A stretch of DNA of 64,000 nt, taken from IMG/VR virus record IMGVR_UViG_3300027771_000009, positions 16,881-80,880 of that record; one strand, 5' to 3'. Positions 20,501 through 29,591 of this stretch are shown here, piece after piece. The DNA comes from a virus. The translations under genes were made by a program, and so were the position numbers. Each line of letters begins with the position of its first letter. Position 1 is the stretch's first letter. The notes below the pieces were generated by a model that did not search any database, was not told the origin of the DNA, and was given only the letters and a program-made list of their open reading frames with translations.

Positions 20501-23500
20501 GGTGGATTCGCAAATTACCAAATTGGATACGATTTAACTGGTGGACAAGCTGAATACGCAACGAACTCAATGCTTACCATAAACGATAGTGGAAACGCAT
20601 TTTTCAAAGGGTATGTATCAGCTACGAGTTTTAGACCAACTAACATAGTAACAAATAGAATTGTTAAATTTGATGGAACTGATTTAGATGATTCTATAAT
20701 GAGTGATGATGGTTCTACTGTAACTCTTAGTGGTAATTTAAGTGTAACTGGTAACATTGTTGGTGACCTAAGTGGTGTTGCTAATGATGCAAATAGATTA
20801 AAAGCCGAAGATAATAGAACTATCTCACCATCGGAATTAGGTGTAGGTAGATTAAAATTTGGATTCACATCATACAATAATAATAATTCAGGTCCTTGGG
20901 CTGATTTCTTACATCTACGTTCGTACACCGATTCATCTGGTGGCTCGGATAACTTAGTGATGTTTAATAAGAGTGGTATTGGAATGAGAATCTGGCAACA
21001 AAGCTTCGGTTCTGCAACCGCATACTCATCTTATGTAGATGTGTTAGATACTGGTGCTGGTAACCAAACAAAGAGTGGATATATACAATCCAATTCTTCG
21101 TTAAGAGCACCGATATTCTACGATTCAAACAATACTGGGTATTATGTAAATCCAGGAGCTACTGATTATTCAGCTGTATTTAGACAGCACGTTACAATAG
21201 GGGATAGTTCACAATATAAACCTAACTCAGGTAATTGGGGAGCAAGATTGAACGTAGTAGATAATGTCCATGCTAAAATAACAGTTGGGCAAGATGCTAA
21301 CGATATGTTGAGTGTATGGTATGCTCATACAGGACAATCATCTGCTAAATTTGGAATGGAATCAAACCATAACTTAGAATTTATTACAAATAATAGTACT
21401 AAGTTAACAATTGATACTAACGGTAACACCCAAGCAACAACCTCGTTAAGAGCACCGATTTTCTATGATTCAAATGATACTGGAAGATATGTAAATCCAA
21501 ATGGTACATCACAACTGGGTACTATCAATATGAACAATGGTAATTTAACCGGAGTTAATCATATTACTATTAATGACCCTGGCCCAACTGAAGGTATTTC
21601 TTGGGCTGGTGGCAATCTTTGGAGAATTGTAGAATCACCTGATAATATATCAACTAATAGCGGTGGTAATTTACAAATAATTCAAAACTCTACCCGTAGA
21701 GCAACATTTAGAACTGATGGAAGTTTAAATTTACCATCTGGTGTGTTATTATCAAATGTAACAACAAATTGGCAACAATCTGCTAATAAAACAAACTTAT
21801 TAAGAGGAGGTTCTTTTAGTAATACATTAAGCAACGATACATCAACCATAAAAATATTCCCAGCAACTGCTGGTAGAGGAATTGGAAACTATTGGGGTGG
21901 TATGTACTTCATGCACTTAGACCCTCAGAATTCTGGATGGGGCTCATCTTATACTGGTGGGCAAATGTGGATTGGTGGTAGAGTAATTGACCAACCTGGT
22001 CAAGAACGAAGTGCATTAGTATTCGCTACAAATAATTCAACAAGTGCAGGTTCACATCCATCTGAGAGAATGACTATTTTACCTGATGGTAATGTGTTAA
22101 TCGGACAAACTTCGGTATCATATACAAATTCAGATAATACTCCGTTAGTGGGTGCTAAAACAAATAGTAAGTTACACATCAACGGTGGGATACAATTAAC
22201 TAACGACAACGATGCTATCGTATTTGGTAGAGGTACTTCTACCTTTATGAAAGATGAAGAGCTTGGCTTCGGATGGGGTGGTGGTTTATATATGACCGAT
22301 ACTACTTACCTAAGAATCCGAAATAATAAAATTGTTTACAATACTAATGAATTTAGAGGTAATTTATTTAGAGATGTTAATAATTCCGCATACTATGTAG
22401 ACCCAGCATCAACATCAAACTTAAATTCAATTACCGCTCAAGCAATAACTGTAAAGGGTAATCAGGTAAGAACTTATAAGCATTCTGGTTCTGATTTTAC
22501 AAATGGTACATTAGTACAAACTGATATACCATCATCATCAACTTCAGGAGCATCATTTGTGTTAGAGGCAACTGGTAAAAGTTATAGTGCGGATACTCCA
22601 TTCTCATTTATGGCACAGGGGTATTTGTATAATAACACTATTATAAATTCAAGTGGTGTACACTTTGGTAAACCAGGGTTCACTCAAATGAAGGTATTTA
22701 ATAATGGTGGAACATTAGCATTCTGGTGGCCAAGAGTATCTTATTGGAATTCATTCTCAGTTAACGTTAGAGATGCTGGTGGTAGTGAGTTTAATAGAGT
22801 AACCTCTATTGGTAACTCAACTGAACCAACTGGTACTAAGAAGGTAACGATAACAATGAAGGTATCGACTGTGTATAACCAAAACATCAATACTGGTGAT
22901 TTATACGCAACTCGTTATTATGATTCAAATAGTACTGGTTATTATTTAGACCCTGCTTCTACATCATACTTAAATGATGTAAGAGCTGATATATTTTACG
23001 ATAGGAATGATACAAACTATTACACAAACCCAGCTTCAACTTCTAGGTTAAATACTGCTAATATAACAACATTAAATACCTATGGTACAACTACTTTAGG
23101 TAATGGTAACAATGATACAACTAATATCAATGATACTCTTAAATTATGGGCTACCGATAGTGGTGATGCTCACTTCTACTTTGGTGAAAGTTCATCTAGT
23201 GGATATGGTGACCATTATTATTGGGATAGTAGTTATACAACATATCATTACAGTAGAAATGCTGGAACTGATTCATTAATATCGAAACATGATACTCGTA
23301 ATACCGATAGGATAACATATGGTAGAAATATTTCGTTTGATGATTATGGTAAGGGAATTACAGGTAGATACTCAGCAAGTAGATACCAATTACTATTCTC
23401 TATGGGGGATGCATATCAACTGCCTGATAGTGGTACAAGTACTGGTAACTTATATGGTGTAGCTTGGTCACATCCAAACGCTGGAGGTGCTGCAAGTAAC

Positions 23501-26500
23501 CTAAATGACCACGGTATGTTAATTCTACTGAATGGTACTTTTAAGGCAGCAATATCAAGTAGAGCAGTATTTACAGATGAAGTAAGAGGAACATTATTCA
23601 GAGATTATAATAGTAGTGGATATTACTTAGACCCTGCATCAACATCAAACTTAAATGTTGTAAATGCAAATACATTTAATGGTACTTTTAATGGTACATT
23701 AACTGGTACGGCTCAAAACGCAAATCATTTAAATACAACGAGAGATACTCCTGAGAACTCATTACAATATTGGCAAGCATCTGGTCTTGGTATTACTGAG
23801 GCACCAACAACGGATTGGCATAATACTATAAGAATGGGACATGGTTCACCATTATCCTATTATAGTAATACATTGGCAATTCGTATGACTGGTTCTAATG
23901 TGGGTGATATCTACACCCAAACCATTCAGAGTGGTAATAGACAAGGTTGGAAAAGACATTGGAATGATGGTATAGCTATTAATTCAACATATGATATATC
24001 GGCACCAATATTCTATGATATAAATAATACTGGATATTATGTAAACGCTGCTTCAACTTCTAGATTTAATAGATTAGACTTCGGTAATAGTTCGTATTAC
24101 ATTCACTCTGGTGATTGGGGTATGCGAAACACAACACCATCTGGTTGGATTCAATTTGGACCTGCTAATACAAGTCATGCACACATTTATACTGATAGAA
24201 GTAACTTCTACTTTAATAAACAGATTAATGTATTGGGTGGTTCTCAGATGAATCAAAGTGATGTTAGAGGTAACATATTCTATACTAAGAATAATACTGC
24301 ATATTATATTGATGGTGACGGTCAATCTAGATTAAATACGCTTACCTTAGTTGGTAATCGGATTGGATTCGTTAACACATCATTTGATGCTGAAATTAGA
24401 GTAAGTGATGATAATCCAAACGGAACTGGAGCTGAATTTGTATTCTATGGTGATACTCTTGCTGGACATGCACAACTTACTGCTAAGGTTGGTAACTTTA
24501 CATCAAATGTAAGAACTCCGATAATGTACGATTCAAATGATACTTCGTATTATATAAATGCAGCATCCGATAGTAGACTGAATGGAAAATTACAAGTAGA
24601 TGGTTCACATGGTGATACACAAATAGGTCTTAGATTACCTGCGGCTAGCAACGGAGCTGGTACTGGTGATGTAAATTTACAAATGTGGGTTTCTGAACCA
24701 GGTAATACTTGGGATTGGGCTGGATTTGGATATAACGTTAGTAATAGTATTAATGGTGGTGGTGGTGCACCAAACTTTGGTAGACATAATACTTCACATG
24801 GACAGGGGTATATGAGATTCAGTACTGGTGGTGATATCTATTTCTATAACACAAATACATCAGGTACTCGTTATCAGACGATGTCGTGGAACGCAAATAA
24901 CACTGTTACTGCTAACAACTATTTAACTGGAACAAATTCATTAAGAGCACCAATTTTCTATGATTCAAATGATACTGGACATTACTTAAATCCTGCATCT
25001 ACTTCTAGACTTAATAGAATAGATGTTGATATAATGTATGATAGAGATAATACATCATATTATGTTAGACCTGGTTCAACATCGTTATTTAATGATGCAA
25101 GAGCTAACATATTCTATTCTCGTAGTAATACTGGATACTATTCAGATCCTGAATCGACATCACGTCTAAATCAGGTAACTGCTAACTCAATTGATGCAAC
25201 TAACATTAACAATACGGATGTATGGTCTGGTGATATTAATGTTGGGGGTGATGCAAATACATATTATCCTGTAACGTGGTATGGTGGAAATCAAGCTATT
25301 GTTTGTGAGATAGAAATTTATAGAAATTACAATGAAACCGCACCTTGGGACCCAATCGGAACAGGATCTCATAAAGGTGGATTAACGTTCAGACATACTA
25401 CCAACTTTGGTGGATGGGGTGGAGCATCCTATGAAAGCAATATTGAAGATTTTAGAGAATCATATACAACAATGGTAGCTGATGTACAAAGATTCGCTAA
25501 TAGTAGAGGATGGTGTATATGGTTAAGAGGTGGTGGAGCAGTATATCACGTTAGAATTAAAGGTAGAAGTGTTGGACCAACTGTAACCCTTGGAGCTTAT
25601 GACCCTGGTGGTAATGGTACTGGTGTTACATCAAGAACTGATACACCTAAAACTAATTTATATAGTAGATTTCATTTACGTAATCAATACGTATATGCTG
25701 ATAGATTTTATGATAACAATAATACTGGATATTACTTAGACCCTGCATCTACATCGTATTTAAATGATGTAAGGGCTAACATTTACTATGAAAGAGAAAA
25801 CACCGCATACTACTTTGGTAGTTCGCAAGGTGATTTCAGAATGAGAAATGGTAGAATGGGTAGTGTTACCATTGAAAATGGTTCAACTCTTACATCGGTT
25901 AATGGAAATGGTAGAATTTATATGGGTGGTAACTTCCATATTGATGCATATAATGGAAACGATATCTATGTAAACTATTATTCTAATAGAAGATTCAGAG
26001 TATTCAATGGTTCATCTAATGAATCGTTTAGAGTAGATACTGATAGAATTGTTTACGCATACTCACAACTTCGTACTCCAATTGTTTACGATTATAATGA
26101 TACTGGATATTATTCAGACCCTAGAAGTACATCTAGATTCAATGAGATGCGTGCAACGTATAGATTACACATTGGTGATGAATCTAATTTATACAATGGT
26201 GTAGTTGGTGAAGCTCGTAGACCTGACTTAACTATTAAAGGACAGTATCCTCAGTTAAACTTAATGTCATCTGAGATTAACAATAGTACTCATGGACCTA
26301 CTCTTAGATTTGTTGCATATGATGGTGCAAACGCATCTTCTGGTAACAAAAAACATTGGGTAATTGGTACTGCTGGTACAAACGCAACCGCATTACACTT
26401 TGGATACACTCCAAATAACAATAATCCTCATTATGGAATTGGACAAGGTTGGAGTAGTGGAAACAATGTTTCTATGTTCTGGTTACAAAACGATAGACAT

Positions 26501-29485
26501 GTTTACGCTCAAAATGATGTAAGAGCTGGATTATTCAGAGATAGAAATAATACTGGATATTACGTAGACCCGGCATCTAATTCTGTTTTAAACACAGCAA
26601 CTTATAATGGTACGATACGACTTAATACTCGTCATGGTACGGTAGCAACTAACTATGGTTATGGTAACTATGGTGTATATAGTGCTTCTAGGTATCAATT
26701 ATTATGGTCAATGGGTACTTCATACAATTTACCGAATGGTGGTGAAAACACTGGTAACTTATATGGTGTAGCTTGGTCACATCCAAACGCTGGAGGTGCT
26801 GCAAGTAACCTAAATGACCACGGTATGTTAATTCTACTGAATGGTACTTTTAAGGCAGCAATATCAAGTAGAGCAGTATTTACAAATGAAGTAAGAGGAA
26901 CATTATTCAGAGATTATAATAGTAGTGGATATTACTTAGACCCTGCATCAACATCAAACTTAAATGCAGTAAATGCCAACTCTATGAATGTTGGTGGTTC
27001 ACCGGTTGTAACTGGTACGTCTATTCAAAACTACACTCGTAATGTAGATGATGGTAATTTCTTCAATATTACGGATGATATGAACGCTACTGAAGTTGCT
27101 CGTCAAGTTTCTGGTGGAGGTGGAACTTCTAGACTTACTAAAGTGGATGATAACACCGCACCAGCTGCTGGTTGTTTCGAAGTAAACGGACAGTGGTCCC
27201 CAACTCATTCGGATTACATCAAAATTGATGCAAACTCCGAATATGTGTTCGAAGTTTGGATAAAATATGTTGCAGGTACTGATAGTAGTTGTGCATTGTA
27301 TATGGGTGGTTCCGCATATAACGCTTCAAAATCATACTTTGGTAATACAAATAGATATTGGGCAGCATCTTATGTAGAAGTCGATTCTAATACTAGAAAC
27401 AATGGTTGGTATAAAATAAGTGGTAAAATTGGTGGTATTGGTGGAACGGCATTTACGGCAGGAACTGAATACATCAGACCGTTATTCTTATTTAACTATG
27501 CTGGTAATAGTACACATAGAACGAGGTATTGTGGATTAAAACTTTACAAATCGGAAAAGACAGTTAGTAAATTACACTTCCATAGTCAAGGTAGATATGT
27601 ACACACCGAATCGGATGAATTGTATCCATTCTTACGTGGAGAAGGTAATCAATCTCTAGTAATCCAATCTGGTACAGGTTGGGCTAAAATGGGTTCTAGA
27701 AACACATCACATTTACATATGGAAACGGATAGAAGTTCTTGGTACTTCTATAATCGTATTGAAACTCCATCTGATATTAGAGCAGGTTTATTCTACGATA
27801 GAAATAATACTGCTTATGTAGCAAATCCCGCTTCTACATCGTACTTTAACGATATGAGGGCAAATATCTTCTATGATAGAAACAATGCTTCATATTATGG
27901 ACATTTCGATTCTACATCTCGATTTAATAGAGCAGATTTAAACGATACTCGTTCAGATATATTCTACGATAGAAATGACACTGGTTATTATATAAATCCT
28001 GCTAGTGTTAACTCTTCTCGATTCGAAGGAGTTAATGATAGAACGAGAGCACAATTAGGAAACGCCGCATCACGTCATAGTAGTGCAGCTACATTCATGC
28101 GTAGACCAAACTATACATCTGACCAAAACTATTGGGTAGGTTCAATGGGGTGGGGTACTCAGAATATGAACAACGTATTCAATTGGGGTTCTGGATTTAC
28201 TGATTCTTGGTCTAATCCAGGTAATCAACCATCTGGTACATCGCATTGGGTAGGTATACAATCACTACACTATACTAATGGTTCAACTCGTTATGGTTGG
28301 CAAATGACTGGTGGTCCAATTGATAACCTACGATTCAGAAATCAATGGGGTGGTTCACCAAAAGCTTGGAGAACTATTCCTGTACTTGATATCAATAACG
28401 GTAATGGTGGTTCAATGTATGCGGGCAGATATTATGATTCAAATAATACTGGATATTACGCAGACCCTGCATCTACATCTGTATTTAATGCATTAACTGT
28501 AAACGGAACATTATCAGCAAATTTACCTTGGAGTAGAGTTACTTCAAAACCTGATGGTTGGTTAAATGCAGGAACTCTAACCAGAAATGCGGCACCAACT
28601 GGAATTAAGCCAAGTGGGTTCTATGATTCATATCAAGGTTCTGGAAATCCTACTGGTACTTGGATGTCTTACTATAATGTACGACATACCAACAGCGGCA
28701 ACAACTACGGTCATCAGGCTGGTATGAGTTTCTATGATGATACCTTTTGGTTTAGAGCGTTTACAAACAATAGTTATAGACAATGGCAATTTGTACTATC
28801 ATCTAATGGCACTGCACAAACAAAATCAGGTGTATTACAATCCAACTCATCTTTAAGAGCACCGATATTCTACGATAAGGATAATACTGGGTATTATACA
28901 AAGCAAAGTGGTGTATCGGAAATGTCAAATATAGCTATTGATAGTTACATCAGACATAGAGGTGATACTAACACATATATGCAGTTCCATGCGGCTGACC
29001 AATGGAGAGTTGTAACTGGTGGTACTGAAAGATTTGAGGTGAATAACTCTCAAATCTATATGACTAGAGAATTGAGATGTACACAAGATGTTATCGCATT
29101 TTATTCTGATGAAAGATTAAAAGAAAAGACTGGTAAGATTGAATCTCCATTAGATAAGATTTCTCAATTGGATGCATTCTATTATGTAAATAATGATTTA
29201 GCAAAATCAGTTGGATATGAAGATGATAAACAACAAATAGGTTTATCAGCTCAGCAAGTTAAAGAAGTAATGCCTGAGGTTGTTCATTCAGCACCATTCG
29301 ATACTGATTTTGATGAGGATGGTAATATGTTCTCTACATCTGGTGAAGATTACTTAACTCTTAAATACGATAGATTAGTTCCATTATTAGTTGAAGGTAT
29401 TAAAGAACAAACTGAAATTGTGAAATCTCAACAAAGAGAAATAGATGAATTGAAGGAAATGGTAAAACTTTTACTAAATAAATAA
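17570..29485 (+). CDS. giant collagen-like tail fibre with S74 chaperone
   Basis: A 3,971-residue fibre. Residues 1-310 hold a few SGS/GDGS units like those of the first giant. Residues about 312-775 are proline-free Gly-X-Y. The next 3,000 residues carry about 22 copies of FYDxN-x-TGYYxxPASTSxLN separated by variable beta domains, including a possible carbohydrate-binding domain at nt 27,000-27,550. The C-terminus has YSDERLKE (S3846-D3847), IGLSAQQVKEVMPEVV and YLTLKYDRLVPLLVEGIKEQ, then a coiled coil, which is the peptidase S74 intramolecular chaperone. In that family the chaperone trimerises the fibre and cuts itself off at the Ser-Asp. Probably the main distal host-recognition fibre. Confidence 0.85.
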   Translation: MKYTGKNPNGLNQISQSLLSLDVNGVEQLNISTDSVIINTELSVEKGISAVSYTGSVFSGSEVVTSTLTADGIVVGTIDGTIISGTEFSGSFSGSFEGDGNSITNIPTSALVGDINRIAEGDSNATITDDKLSINVDTDITGSVLVTNTLSASFVEGDGSRLFNISADSVGDINRLQSGSATAIISPNEGLVTNVGIVTQKYLGVSGSANIAGDLDVEGTATIQNLNVEGIITTTELKATYISSSIIYATGSNKFGDDSSAVQEFTGSVRIKDTIQIPKYSSDPASGRVGEIYYNDTDTNIYRYTGTEWLEAAGTAGSSGTSGTSGTSGTSGSSGTSGTSGSSGTSGEDGTDGSGGTSGTSGTSGTSGTSGSGGTSGSGGTSGTSGTSGTSGSGGTSGTSGSSGTSGTSGSSGEDGTDGSEGTSGTSGTSGTSGTSGSSGTKGTAGSGGTSGSSGFGSSGTSGSGGTAGTGGSGGTSGTSGTSGTSGTSGTSGEDGTGGTSGTSGTSGTSGTNGTAGTGGSGGTSGTSGTSGTSGTSGTSGTSGLDGATGTGGATGTSGTSGTSGTSGTSGTTGTSGTSGTSGTSGTNATAGSGGTAGTSGTSGTSGTSGTSGVDGTSGTSGTSGTSGTSGTNGTAGSGGTNGTAGTGGTSGTNGTAGTGGTNGTAGSGGTSGSGGTNGTAGTGGTSGTNGTAGTAGTGGTNGTAGSGGTSGTSGTSGTSGTSGTSGTTGTSGTSGTSGTSGTNGTAGSGGTNGTAGSGGTSGTNGTAGSGGTSGALALTGTTNNGLLTYDGTGANVESNLTFDGTTLNLTGNLNVTGTQTTVNTEIIQLADNIITLNSNFTTGTPSENAGIEVLRGSSSTKSFYWKESSDRWYSDSNFEVFGDLYTQRINTGQGLTEVYNMNQNVRSTDSPTFDGLTIGDSGNTGTTLNIIATNTAGSGAQTAMINMSGYEGRAIGTMFTDVSYSGREWFAGLRYSGGFANYQIGYDLTGGQAEYATNSMLTINDSGNAFFKGYVSATSFRPTNIVTNRIVKFDGTDLDDSIMSDDGSTVTLSGNLSVTGNIVGDLSGVANDANRLKAEDNRTISPSELGVGRLKFGFTSYNNNNSGPWADFLHLRSYTDSSGGSDNLVMFNKSGIGMRIWQQSFGSATAYSSYVDVLDTGAGNQTKSGYIQSNSSLRAPIFYDSNNTGYYVNPGATDYSAVFRQHVTIGDSSQYKPNSGNWGARLNVVDNVHAKITVGQDANDMLSVWYAHTGQSSAKFGMESNHNLEFITNNSTKLTIDTNGNTQATTSLRAPIFYDSNDTGRYVNPNGTSQLGTINMNNGNLTGVNHITINDPGPTEGISWAGGNLWRIVESPDNISTNSGGNLQIIQNSTRRATFRTDGSLNLPSGVLLSNVTTNWQQSANKTNLLRGGSFSNTLSNDTSTIKIFPATAGRGIGNYWGGMYFMHLDPQNSGWGSSYTGGQMWIGGRVIDQPGQERSALVFATNNSTSAGSHPSERMTILPDGNVLIGQTSVSYTNSDNTPLVGAKTNSKLHINGGIQLTNDNDAIVFGRGTSTFMKDEELGFGWGGGLYMTDTTYLRIRNNKIVYNTNEFRGNLFRDVNNSAYYVDPASTSNLNSITAQAITVKGNQVRTYKHSGSDFTNGTLVQTDIPSSSTSGASFVLEATGKSYSADTPFSFMAQGYLYNNTIINSSGVHFGKPGFTQMKVFNNGGTLAFWWPRVSYWNSFSVNVRDAGGSEFNRVTSIGNSTEPTGTKKVTITMKVSTVYNQNINTGDLYATRYYDSNSTGYYLDPASTSYLNDVRADIFYDRNDTNYYTNPASTSRLNTANITTLNTYGTTTLGNGNNDTTNINDTLKLWATDSGDAHFYFGESSSSGYGDHYYWDSSYTTYHYSRNAGTDSLISKHDTRNTDRITYGRNISFDDYGKGITGRYSASRYQLLFSMGDAYQLPDSGTSTGNLYGVAWSHPNAGGAASNLNDHGMLILLNGTFKAAISSRAVFTDEVRGTLFRDYNSSGYYLDPASTSNLNVVNANTFNGTFNGTLTGTAQNANHLNTTRDTPENSLQYWQASGLGITEAPTTDWHNTIRMGHGSPLSYYSNTLAIRMTGSNVGDIYTQTIQSGNRQGWKRHWNDGIAINSTYDISAPIFYDINNTGYYVNAASTSRFNRLDFGNSSYYIHSGDWGMRNTTPSGWIQFGPANTSHAHIYTDRSNFYFNKQINVLGGSQMNQSDVRGNIFYTKNNTAYYIDGDGQSRLNTLTLVGNRIGFVNTSFDAEIRVSDDNPNGTGAEFVFYGDTLAGHAQLTAKVGNFTSNVRTPIMYDSNDTSYYINAASDSRLNGKLQVDGSHGDTQIGLRLPAASNGAGTGDVNLQMWVSEPGNTWDWAGFGYNVSNSINGGGGAPNFGRHNTSHGQGYMRFSTGGDIYFYNTNTSGTRYQTMSWNANNTVTANNYLTGTNSLRAPIFYDSNDTGHYLNPASTSRLNRIDVDIMYDRDNTSYYVRPGSTSLFNDARANIFYSRSNTGYYSDPESTSRLNQVTANSIDATNINNTDVWSGDINVGGDANTYYPVTWYGGNQAIVCEIEIYRNYNETAPWDPIGTGSHKGGLTFRHTTNFGGWGGASYESNIEDFRESYTTMVADVQRFANSRGWCIWLRGGGAVYHVRIKGRSVGPTVTLGAYDPGGNGTGVTSRTDTPKTNLYSRFHLRNQYVYADRFYDNNNTGYYLDPASTSYLNDVRANIYYERENTAYYFGSSQGDFRMRNGRMGSVTIENGSTLTSVNGNGRIYMGGNFHIDAYNGNDIYVNYYSNRRFRVFNGSSNESFRVDTDRIVYAYSQLRTPIVYDYNDTGYYSDPRSTSRFNEMRATYRLHIGDESNLYNGVVGEARRPDLTIKGQYPQLNLMSSEINNSTHGPTLRFVAYDGANASSGNKKHWVIGTAGTNATALHFGYTPNNNNPHYGIGQGWSSGNNVSMFWLQNDRHVYAQNDVRAGLFRDRNNTGYYVDPASNSVLNTATYNGTIRLNTRHGTVATNYGYGNYGVYSASRYQLLWSMGTSYNLPNGGENTGNLYGVAWSHPNAGGAASNLNDHGMLILLNGTFKAAISSRAVFTNEVRGTLFRDYNSSGYYLDPASTSNLNAVNANSMNVGGSPVVTGTSIQNYTRNVDDGNFFNITDDMNATEVARQVSGGGGTSRLTKVDDNTAPAAGCFEVNGQWSPTHSDYIKIDANSEYVFEVWIKYVAGTDSSCALYMGGSAYNASKSYFGNTNRYWAASYVEVDSNTRNNGWYKISGKIGGIGGTAFTAGTEYIRPLFLFNYAGNSTHRTRYCGLKLYKSEKTVSKLHFHSQGRYVHTESDELYPFLRGEGNQSLVIQSGTGWAKMGSRNTSHLHMETDRSSWYFYNRIETPSDIRAGLFYDRNNTAYVANPASTSYFNDMRANIFYDRNNASYYGHFDSTSRFNRADLNDTRSDIFYDRNDTGYYINPASVNSSRFEGVNDRTRAQLGNAASRHSSAATFMRRPNYTSDQNYWVGSMGWGTQNMNNVFNWGSGFTDSWSNPGNQPSGTSHWVGIQSLHYTNGSTRYGWQMTGGPIDNLRFRNQWGGSPKAWRTIPVLDINNGNGGSMYAGRYYDSNNTGYYADPASTSVFNALTVNGTLSANLPWSRVTSKPDGWLNAGTLTRNAAPTGIKPSGFYDSYQGSGNPTGTWMSYYNVRHTNSGNNYGHQAGMSFYDDTFWFRAFTNNSYRQWQFVLSSNGTAQTKSGVLQSNSSLRAPIFYDKDNTGYYTKQSGVSEMSNIAIDSYIRHRGDTNTYMQFHAADQWRVVTGGTERFEVNNSQIYMTRELRCTQDVIAFYSDERLKEKTGKIESPLDKISQLDAFYYVNNDLAKSVGYEDDKQQIGLSAQQVKEVMPEVVHSAPFDTDFDEDGNMFSTSGEDYLTLKYDRLVPLLVEGIKEQTEIVKSQQREIDELKEMVKLLLNK
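18505..19895 (+). repeat. collagen-like Gly-X-Y array of fibre 2
   Basis: About 460 residues of Gly-X-Y with Thr, Ser, Ala and Asn and no proline. Composition differs from the arrays of fibre 1: GTNGTAGSGGTNG units are frequent towards the end. A block of roughly 100 bases starting near 19,490 is repeated almost exactly starting near 19,595, a sign of slippage or recombination. Confidence 0.8.
23441..23657 (+). repeat. 217-bp near-identical direct repeat, copy 1
   Basis: This segment matches 26750-26966 at 216 of 217 bases by direct reading; the one difference is G at 23576 against A at 26885 (Asp to Asn). The copies are 3,309 bases apart, exactly 1,103 codons, so they are in the same frame. 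The flanks encode similar protein but differ clearly at the DNA level. Confidence 0.9.
26750..26966 (+). repeat. 217-bp near-identical direct repeat, copy 2
   Basis: Second copy of the segment at 23441-23657. Both encode the run from TGNLYGVAWSHPNAGG to YYLDPASTSNLN. Silent sites are conserved too, so the identity is recent or maintained by gene conversion. Confidence 0.9.
29076..29485 (+). other. peptidase S74 intramolecular chaperone domain
   Basis: The last ~130 residues of the second giant fibre. The predicted self-cleavage point is at S3846-D3847 in FYSDERLK, which would release about 126 residues. The coiled coil SQQREIDELKEMVKLLLNK ends the protein. Confidence 0.8.
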
Positions 29486-29501
29486 AAAAAACACCTATGA
29501 C

Positions 29502-29537
29502 TATAACCAATTTACTCTTTTGAGTTTTTTGGTTATA
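29502..29537 (+). terminator. hairpin after the giant fibre gene
   Basis: TATAACCAA (29502-29510) pairs perfectly with TTGGTTATA (29529-29537). Inside, ACTC pairs with GAGT around a TTTT loop. The T-rich sequence that follows is short, so termination is plausible but weak. The stem overlaps the start of the late-type motif at 29535. Confidence 0.4.
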
Positions 29538-29544
29538 TTTATAG
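29535..29544 (+). promoter_or_regulatory. putative late promoter motif ATATTTATAG
   Basis: Late-type decamer 47 bases before the tail sheath ATG, partly inside the 3' arm of the hairpin that follows the fibre gene. Confidence 0.45.
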
Positions 29545-29591
29545 TTGTATTTGGTATAAAATCAAAATAAACTTATTGGAGAAATAAAAAT

